NCBI GenBank assembly: GCA_001805125.1
Contig: MHEF01000176.1
Coordinates: forward strand, 1 to 7,107
Direction of reading: 5' to 3'
From: Nitrospirae bacterium RBG_13_39_12
Lineage (GTDB): Bacteria > Nitrospirota > Thermodesulfovibrionia > Thermodesulfovibrionales > SM23-35
DNA length: 7,107 nucleotides
Of the stretch, positions 1 through 4,684 are shown one piece after another; the first letter of the stretch is position 1, and each line of letters starts with the position of its first letter. The notes beneath the pieces are model-generated. The model was not told the origin of the DNA and made no database searches. It was given only the letters and a program-made list of their open reading frames with translations. Position numbers and translations under genes: made by a program.

Positions 1-109
1 TCAAAACAACTTAGTTAGGTTTTGATCTTGTAATTAAAGATTATCACCAACTTGTTTGCAAAATCAATCAAAAACAAAAATTTGAAGCCTGCCTAAATAT
101 TAGGACATC
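1..109. other. AT-rich gene-free flank
   Basis: No credible ORF is present here. Two small palindromes are visible: TCAAAAC at 1-7 pairing with GTTTTGA at 19-25, and CCTAA-ATA-TTAGG at 92-104. Neither is followed by a clean T-run in the direction of the operon, so no terminator is assigned. With the repeat cluster and CRISPR-like copies to its right, this makes up the 343-base gene-free tail downstream of the operon. Confidence 0.5.
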
Positions 110-218
110 AGTCCAAAAGTTTTTTAGTCTAAAAGTCTAAGAGTTTTTGCTTTTTGAATATCTGTTCAACTTTTAGACTTCCCGACTTTTAGACTCTTAG
201 ACTAATAACTCTTAGTCT
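110..218. repeat. Cluster of inverted 11-bp repeats (AGTCTAARAGT)
   Basis: Seven copies of an 11-mer close to AGTCTAAAAGT lie within 109 bp. Three are in plus orientation at 110-120, 126-136 and 134-144. Four are in minus orientation at 169-179, 185-195, 193-203 and 208-218, the last with one extra mismatch. The blocks 126-144 and 185-203 are inverted repeats matching at 17 of 19 positions, so the region could fold into a long imperfect hairpin in RNA or single-stranded DNA. In both orientations the copies are spaced 16 then 8 bp. This may be an intergenic repeat element, a protein-binding array or a transcription-ending structure; the sequence does not decide between these. Confidence 0.7.
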
Positions 219-320
219 GTTTTTACTTTCCCTCTTCATTGGGAAGTCAACTGCATCAGCGCTTCTTGACCAACAAGTATACGCCGTAAAAAGTTTCAGT
301 TCCCTCTTCATGGGGAATAC
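219..320 (-). CRISPR. Degenerate two-repeat, one-spacer CRISPR remnant
   Basis: Two repeat-like units lie at 293-320 (28 nt) and 219-248 (30 nt). They share an 18-bp core, 300-317 and 228-245, with one mismatch (TTCCCTCTTCAT then GGGAA). Each core holds a short stem, TTCCC pairing with GGGAA, as in many CRISPR repeats. On the operon strand the right-hand copy ends in ACTGAAAC, resembling the 8-nt 5' tag of type III crRNAs, and the other ends in AAAAAC. The segment between them, 249-292, is 44 nt, a normal type III spacer length. The second copy diverges at both ends, as leader-distal repeats often do. There is no room for a conventional leader, because the first repeat starts 23 nt after the effector stop codon, so the unit is probably a relic or is read through from the operon. 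Two imperfect copies are minimal evidence. Confidence 0.55.
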
Positions 321-343
321 TTTATAACAGATTGTGAAGAAGT

Positions 344-1348
344 TCATATTTTCTTAAGATATTCAATTTCTTTAACAAGCCGTTCTTTCAAGTCATCGAG
401 ATTCGCGGGATTATAAATAATCATTCGTAAATGCTTAAGGTCAAAAGGTAGACCAGAAATATCCTGTGTAAGCATTATTACTTTTTTACTATATCCGTAG
501 GCAAGACCGAGTTCGTAATATACATTTGGATTATGTTCTGTGAGCTCAGCAACGATAATTTTTGCCTTAATTAAATTTTCCCGTATTTTATCCATTATCC
601 CGCCGATGAATATTTCCTCGTCAACCCTTAAACACTTGAGACCCATGCCTTCAATAGCTTCTTTTATGCCTCTTTGATAAATCTCATTGAACCTCTCTTT
701 AAACGGCATTACTACAAATACAAATTTGTCATCCACCTGTGCTTTATCTTTTCTTAATTTGATGAGTCTCTCAGTTCCGGGAATTGCTGACTGTGTATCC
801 TCGTCATATTCTACTTGTAGATAAAAGGCATCAATTTCGTCAAATGAAAGGGAGGCATTGTGTGCACCAATGGACATGGGCTTAGTACCTCCGGTGATGT
901 CTATCGCCATCTGGTCATAAGAAAGTCCGTATCCTGATTTCATTTCTTGAATCCACTCTTTGATTTTATTTTCCATGGTCTTCTGGTCATCGCTCGTTAC
1001 CACAGTTTCTGTAATATCGACGCTACCGCATACCTTTTTTATGTTTTCTTTGACCAGTTGGATATGCCTCATATGAAACCTTTTTGTTATTTCTGTATAG
1101 GCTAGCCGCAAATAAGTCGGTTTAAGAAGTGTGCTTATAATAGCGACATTTTCAATGGATAAACCCACTGGTATAAAAAAAGCCTTATATTTCGGTTCTC
1201 CCGTGTCACTCAAAAGCAATTCTTTCTCAGTACCTTTTTCGATAGTATCTATGGCTTTGGGGAATATCTCCTGAAAATAGAAATATAAATCGTAATTTCT
1301 ATCTCTCCAGATATCAAAGAGTCCTTTAAAAAATAGAAAATTATTCAT
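344..1348 (-). CDS. CARF-TIR/NDT-like cyclic-oligoadenylate effector
   Basis: Predicted ancillary effector of the type III system. Residues about 51-198 resemble a Rossmann-like CARF domain: an initial strand with FFIPVGLSIENVA, the hallmark DITGGTKPM at 150-158, then a strand ending LQVEYD. This domain class binds cyclic oligoadenylates made by Cas10. Residues about 209-313 resemble the TIR/nucleoside 2-deoxyribosyltransferase superfamily: FVFVVMPF, then AKIIVAELTEHNPNVYYELG with E279 as candidate catalytic Glu, then LPFDLKHLRMIIY. Such domains cleave N-glycosidic bonds, often of NAD+, so the inferred job is metabolite depletion leading to dormancy or death, as in Cat1-type CARF-TIR effectors. 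No HEPN RxxxxH motif is seen. The 334-aa start at 1348 is chosen because GGAG lies 5 nt upstream and the ATG falls 2 nt after the preceding stop. An in-frame ATG at 1369 would add seven residues but has only a weak SD. The cA ring size and exact chemistry are not determined. Confidence 0.8.
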   Translation of the reverse strand: MNNFLFFKGLFDIWRDRNYDLYFYFQEIFPKAIDTIEKGTEKELLLSDTGEPKYKAFFIPVGLSIENVAIISTLLKPTYLRLAYTEITKRFHMRHIQLVKENIKKVCGSVDITETVVTSDDQKTMENKIKEWIQEMKSGYGLSYDQMAIDITGGTKPMSIGAHNASLSFDEIDAFYLQVEYDEDTQSAIPGTERLIKLRKDKAQVDDKFVFVVMPFKERFNEIYQRGIKEAIEGMGLKCLRVDEEIFIGGIMDKIRENLIKAKIIVAELTEHNPNVYYELGLAYGYSKKVIMLTQDISGLPFDLKHLRMIIYNPANLDDLKERLVKEIEYLKKI

Positions 1349-1350
1349 AA

Positions 1351-2352
1351 TCACTCCGGTACCTGCCATTGTCTTCTAATCTGATTCAGTTGTTCTATTA
1401 AAATTAAAAATGGATCACAATCATTTTTTCTACTAATTATCATTTGTGAAATATCCTCAATGGAGAGAAATAAAGTAAGCATCGGTCCCTTATCTTGGTT
1501 TCCCTCAAGTAATTTATTTCTCATTTTATAAATAATATTATCTTCTGAAGGTTTTATACGAGTGACTATTAGGCATAAAGGACTTCTAAAAAAAGGTGTC
1601 ACTTTATTAAGCAATGTATAGGCATATACTTGCATTAGGTGTTTATATTTAAGCTCAATTATATTTTTGCATTCAACTATGATATGTGAGAAATTGATAA
1701 AATTATTCCGGTTACCAATATAATAAAAATTATCTTTTACTTCGAAAACACCATCTCGTCTTAATCTAAACTCATCAATTTCCTTTGTCTGTAATAGCTT
1801 AATTTCATCAATAAATAGCCAAGATAAAATTTCTATAACAGCATCTTGAAAAACATAAGCATTTTCTCTGCCTCTTGATTTTTTTATCTTTTCTTCCAAA
1901 GAGGATAACTGTGCAAGGATTTGAGAATTTATAAGGTTGAGGAATTCCAAAAGTTCTTCTAACCGTACTAATAGTTCATTTTTATGTGCTCTAAGGTCAT
2001 TGTGATATTTTTGCAATTCCTCCAGACAATTATAATTGTTTGGACATGTCGATATATGATGATACGTCTTATATGCTATTTCGCTGTTGGTGGTTAACTG
2101 CAGAATCTCATTTTCCAAGTGCATTTTTAAATTGTTAAGTTTGTAAATCTTATCCGGTAGACCGTTCAAGGATAATAAAGGCTGGAGAAATTCTTCTTCT
2201 TTTTCCATGATTCGTTGAGAAATCATTTCTATCCCTATAAACTCAATAAGCCTGCCATATACCTCCTTAAATGACTGACATTTAAACGACAATTCCGCCT
2301 CGTAGCTATTTTTAAACTCTTTGATTCGTTCAAGAATTAGTCTGCTACCCAT
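1351..2352 (-). CDS. Coiled-coil PD-(D/E)XK nuclease-like protein in the csm5 slot
   Basis: I do not recognise this 333-aa protein as a named Cas family. Residues 1-160 are charged and helical, with a probable coiled coil at about 108-160. Residues about 165-265 look like a restriction-endonuclease fold: FQDAVIEILSWLF with E173, RRDGVFEV with D200, IIVECKN with E227 and K229, then QVYAY with Q241. That order (E, D, ExK, Q) is typical of PD-(D/E)XK metal-dependent nucleases. No CARF, SAVED or RAMP glycine-rich loop is seen, so it is neither Card1/Can2-like nor a recognisable Csm5, although csm5 normally follows csm4. It overlaps csm4 by 8 bp and ends 2 nt before the effector start. No SD precedes its ATG, so translation probably depends on csm4. 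Sampled 60-base lines in it are 22-33% GC against 35-48% in csm3, suggesting separate origin. It may be a DNA-degrading accessory; activity and target are unknown. Confidence 0.7.
   Translation of the reverse strand: MGSRLILERIKEFKNSYEAELSFKCQSFKEVYGRLIEFIGIEMISQRIMEKEEEFLQPLLSLNGLPDKIYKLNNLKMHLENEILQLTTNSEIAYKTYHHISTCPNNYNCLEELQKYHNDLRAHKNELLVRLEELLEFLNLINSQILAQLSSLEEKIKKSRGRENAYVFQDAVIEILSWLFIDEIKLLQTKEIDEFRLRRDGVFEVKDNFYYIGNRNNFINFSHIIVECKNIIELKYKHLMQVYAYTLLNKVTPFFRSPLCLIVTRIKPSEDNIIYKMRNKLLEGNQDKGPMLTLFLSIEDISQMIISRKNDCDPFLILIEQLNQIRRQWQVPE
1354..1357 (-). promoter_or_regulatory. RBS of the CARF-TIR gene
   Basis: On the minus strand the sequence reads GGAGTGATTATG: GGAG, five bases, then ATG at 1348-1346, with the TGA stop of the nuclease-like gene lying inside the spacer. 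This decides the start at 1348 over the in-frame ATG at 1369 and implies coupled translation. Confidence 0.7.
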
Positions 2353-3292
2353 GACGGTAAGGCATCTTCATTTGTACCATCATCCCCAGCCCATACCGAT
2401 AAACGTTATGGACTGATTTAAAACCCGATGGGGTTACATCAGCAACTTTTCCTTTTATCGGTTTCCTAAAAAGCGAGCCTTCTGCAAACATCCTGCATTC
2501 ACGTCGTTTTAGCTGTTTAGGAGTTGAGGTTGAGTAAGTCCATCCTTTCCTTGAAAGGATATGATATGAAAGAGCCTCCTTTGCTTCATCGCTATCAGCC
2601 GGACAACAGAGAGAAAGGGAATAATAAGCGGTACTGTCGCCATTTCTTTCTTCAAATAATTCAACCCATTCACTTATATTGTCTATCGGACTTATTTCAG
2701 ATTCAAAGGCGCCGAAACCTGCGCTTTTATCAGCCCCTATTCCTGTCTCGCCAAGCATTTTTATGCAGAATAAAAGTTCATCTTCCACTGACTCATCTTT
2801 TAAGTCAACGAGGAAATACAACCCTCCTCCTTCTTTCATAGACCACCCTGAAATATAGTAAGGGTTAGAAGCAGTTGTAATTCTGTCGACGGATACCCGG
2901 GGAGCAACAAACGGGATTATGAAATCATATTTTGTTCCGAAAGTCTTTTTTCTGATTTTTTCGTGATTCCCTTCTGCAAGTTCAAGGAAGTCATGAAGTT
3001 CGAGGAAAGGAACATCTTTTAGTTTCTCACGGCAGAGTTCATCGGTTCCGATAGGAGTTGGGAGGTAATAATCGCCATAAAAAAATGGAAATGCAGAAGA
3101 AATCTTAAACAAAGGTTTCTCAGAGTTCAAACTTAAAACCATGTCATCAATAGATCGGTTAGGATACATCTTAACCCACTCGTTAACAATAGAGCTAAAA
3201 AGGGTGTCGGAATGAATGAGTCCTGATGATTCTTCCTCACCGCTATTGACCGCAAATGCCCTCTTAAAGATGAGCTTAACGAGCAATAACAC
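2345..3292 (-). CDS. csm4: Csm4 (Cas5-group RAMP subunit)
   Basis: Csm4 sits at the base of the type III-A complex, joins Cas10 to the Csm3 backbone and holds the crRNA 5' tag. This 315-aa protein has the normal family length and landmarks: HSDTLFSSIVNEW at 27-39, the RAMP glycine-rich loop GETGIGADKSAGFGAFE at 181-197, and a C-terminal stretch with EGSLF, the DVTP turn and HNVYRYG. The C-terminus is intact, so the absent csm5 is not explained by a damaged csm4. The start is GTG at 3292, supported by AGAGG six bases upstream; it overlaps csm3 by 17 bp. A TTG two codons downstream is a less likely start. The last 8 bp overlap the next gene. The family assignment is firm; csx10-like Cas5 proteins of subtype III-D are an alternative but usually differ in length and context. 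Confidence 0.9.
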   Translation of the reverse strand: MLLLVKLIFKRAFAVNSGEEESSGLIHSDTLFSSIVNEWVKMYPNRSIDDMVLSLNSEKPLFKISSAFPFFYGDYYLPTPIGTDELCREKLKDVPFLELHDFLELAEGNHEKIRKKTFGTKYDFIIPFVAPRVSVDRITTASNPYYISGWSMKEGGGLYFLVDLKDESVEDELLFCIKMLGETGIGADKSAGFGAFESEISPIDNISEWVELFEERNGDSTAYYSLSLCCPADSDEAKEALSYHILSRKGWTYSTSTPKQLKRRECRMFAEGSLFRKPIKGKVADVTPSGFKSVHNVYRYGLGMMVQMKMPYRHG

Positions 3293-4169
3293 CGGCAGCC
3301 TCTTCTTTCAAGAACTGCACTATTTCATCAATATGCTTTTTTGCCTCATTAATAGATAATTCACTGCCGGATATTCCCTTTTCCTTTTCTGGGTCACCTT
3401 TGAAATATCCGAGTGACCTGCCCTTAAATTCTGAGAACTGAAATTCTATCTGCCCATAGCCGCGGGAAGCATATCCTCCGAGTCCTTCATTTTGAACAAT
3501 CTCCATACTGGTTAAAAGATTGTCGAGGTCTTTTCTCAAAATCTCTTCATTGAAAACAAGGCTTTCATTTTCTTTGAGCTTTATTGCATCTACAGAATAC
3601 ACCATTCCAAAGTTGAATTTTGTGCCAGGCAATACCCGTTCCACCCTCCTCGGGTTGGCTGACATACTTATCCTGTCTATCCCTGTTTCAATTTTTATTT
3701 CGGTAAATTCAGAAGATGGGCTGATAAGACTTTTATCAAGCAGGCAGTCCCTTACTGCCAAGAGTGCAGGAAAATTTTCCGCCTTTTGCCCTCTGGGCAT
3801 AGACTTGTCATCTCCGCTTGACCCAAAGACCCGGCAGACATCACAGTTGATGGCATAGTTTACATCTTCACAGCAGTGTATAAAGAGTCTATTTCTGAAT
3901 GTTCCAATATTCCTGTTAAAGGCAAGCTTTTCTTTTTTCCCATCCTTTTCCCTCTCGCCGAATCTCTCAAGGGTACTTCTCAATTTACCCTTCAAAGAAC
4001 TGCCGGGGATATAGGGCAAATTTGTTGCAGAATCCCTGATGACCGGCAGGTCAAGCCCCCCTATCTGCATGGATTCCTGTGAGCCGCCGATATGAAGACC
4101 TGTTTTTAAGATGATATTTCCACTGAAAATCACCTTTCCTATCAAAAGCCTCTGTCCTTTTTCTCCCAT
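3276..4169 (-). CDS. csm3: Csm3 (Cas7-group backbone and target-RNA RNase)
   Basis: Csm3 polymerises along the crRNA and cuts bound target RNA at regular steps. The 297-aa protein shows TGLHIGG at 23-29 and GGLDLPVIRD at 37-46. D40 aligns with the catalytic Asp of characterised Csm3 proteins (D32 in Staphylococcus epidermidis). IPGSSLKGKLRSTLE follows at 54-68, then a Cys cluster C99, C100, C109, C112 before FG, a likely structural zinc site. TGIDR and NPRRVERVLPGTKF precede the C-terminal glycine-rich GLGGYASRGYG. It is somewhat longer than a typical 210-260-aa Csm3, with a charged seven-residue N-terminal extension and a lysine-rich C-terminal helical tail. The ATG at 4169 follows a strong AAAGGAGGT. 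csm2 ends 23 bp upstream and csm4 starts inside its 3' end. It is the only Cas7-type gene in the window, so with csm5 absent it may have to form the whole backbone. Confidence 0.93.
   Translation of the reverse strand: MGEKGQRLLIGKVIFSGNIILKTGLHIGGSQESMQIGGLDLPVIRDSATNLPYIPGSSLKGKLRSTLERFGEREKDGKKEKLAFNRNIGTFRNRLFIHCCEDVNYAINCDVCRVFGSSGDDKSMPRGQKAENFPALLAVRDCLLDKSLISPSSEFTEIKIETGIDRISMSANPRRVERVLPGTKFNFGMVYSVDAIKLKENESLVFNEEILRKDLDNLLTSMEIVQNEGLGGYASRGYGQIEFQFSEFKGRSLGYFKGDPEKEKGISGSELSINEAKKHIDEIVQFLKEEAAGVIAR
3299..3303 (-). promoter_or_regulatory. RBS of csm4 (GTG start)
   Basis: The minus strand reads AGAGG, six bases, then GTG at 3292-3290, inside the 3' end of csm3. It supports the non-ATG start and a coupled csm3-csm4 junction. 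Confidence 0.6.
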
Positions 4170-4178
4170 TGTTGCATT

Positions 4179-4187
4179 ACCTCCTTT
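4179..4187 (-). promoter_or_regulatory. Strong RBS of csm3
   Basis: A near-perfect anti-16S match, AAAGGAGGT, lies nine bases before the csm3 ATG in the 23-bp csm2-csm3 gap, the largest gap in the operon. It fits the high copy need of the backbone subunit. An ATG at 4177-4175 lies closer to it but is out of frame. Confidence 0.8.
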
Positions 4188-4192
4188 ATGTC

Positions 4193-4684
4193 TTAATCTC
4201 TACCGCCGCAGTATTTATGATATGCCACAACAGCCTCACCAAACTGGCAAAGCCTGTCGTAATCATTAACATTTTCAACCCTGTCCAAGAGCAGATTCAT
4301 GACATCAAAAAACGGTGTTAACTCCCTTGGATGCCGCGACTTCGCACTGGCAAGCTGGGGCTTTAACATTCGAATTTCTGGCAATACATCCCTTTTGAAA
4401 AGCATAATTTCGTCTGCTTTGCCCCCTATCGCATTTACAGATGTCTTAATGTTGAGAAGGGATTCATAAAATCTTCTGAGTTGTGCGGCTTTGAGACCAA
4501 TCTCATAGCTCGCAAGAATCTTTCCAAGGGCATAGCTGCAGGCAATCAGTTTGTCTGCATCAAGCAGTATGGAAAGACCATCGTACCCTGAAGAGTTTTC
4601 AAATATTTTCTCAACAATTCTTTCTGTCGTCTTTAGCCCCCATTTTTGTAAAAGATCTTCTTCCAGAGGAATTTTATTCTTCAT
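4193..4684 (-). CDS. csm2: Csm2 (Cas11-group small subunit)
   Basis: Csm2 is the small, all-helical subunit that lines the inner filament of the complex and contacts the crRNA-target duplex. This 163-aa protein is helical throughout and carries the recognisable Csm2 core: KAAQLRRFYESLLNIK at about 65-80, then IRMLKPQLASAKSRHPREL and a C-terminal helix around FFDVMNLLLDRV. At 163 aa it is at the long end for the family, with extra residues at the N-terminus. The start at 4684 overlaps the cas10 3' end by 11 bp, with GGAGGAG nine bases upstream inside cas10. Position between cas10 and csm3 is the standard III-A order and supports the call, since Csm2 sequences are poorly conserved. Confidence 0.88.
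   Translation of the reverse strand: MKNKIPLEEDLLQKWGLKTTERIVEKIFENSSGYDGLSILLDADKLIACSYALGKILASYEIGLKAAQLRRFYESLLNIKTSVNAIGGKADEIMLFKRDVLPEIRMLKPQLASAKSRHPRELTPFFDVMNLLLDRVENVNDYDRLCQFGEAVVAYHKYCGGRD

Noticed and set aside
1..25. Hairpin TCAAAAC...GTTTTGA at the left edge
   Set aside because: A 7-bp AT-rich stem at the window border with no following T-run on the operon strand within view; likely chance or part of something outside the window.
81..104. Possible operon terminator at the CCTAA-ATA-TTAGG palindrome
   Set aside because: The stem is only 5 bp and AT-rich, and on the minus strand the T-rich tract begins about 10 nt past it rather than directly after, so it is not convincing as an intrinsic terminator.
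1349..1369. In-frame upstream ATG giving a 341-aa CARF-TIR protein
   Set aside because: The ATG at 1348 has GGAG at five-base spacing and follows the previous stop by 2 nt, while the upstream ATG has only a weak purine stretch and would overlap the nuclease-like gene by 19 bp.
1351..2352. Divergent Csm5 as the identity of the 333-aa gene
   Set aside because: Position suggests it, but there is no glycine-rich RAMP loop, while a D...ExK nuclease pattern and a coiled coil are visible.
2524..2841. Plus-strand ORF of 105 codons
   Set aside because: It lies antisense within csm4, has low-complexity Leu/Arg-rich content and no supporting RBS context; a shadow of the real gene.
3520..4082. Plus-strand ORFs opposite csm3
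   Set aside because: Both lie antisense inside a strongly motif-supported csm3 and resemble no protein family.
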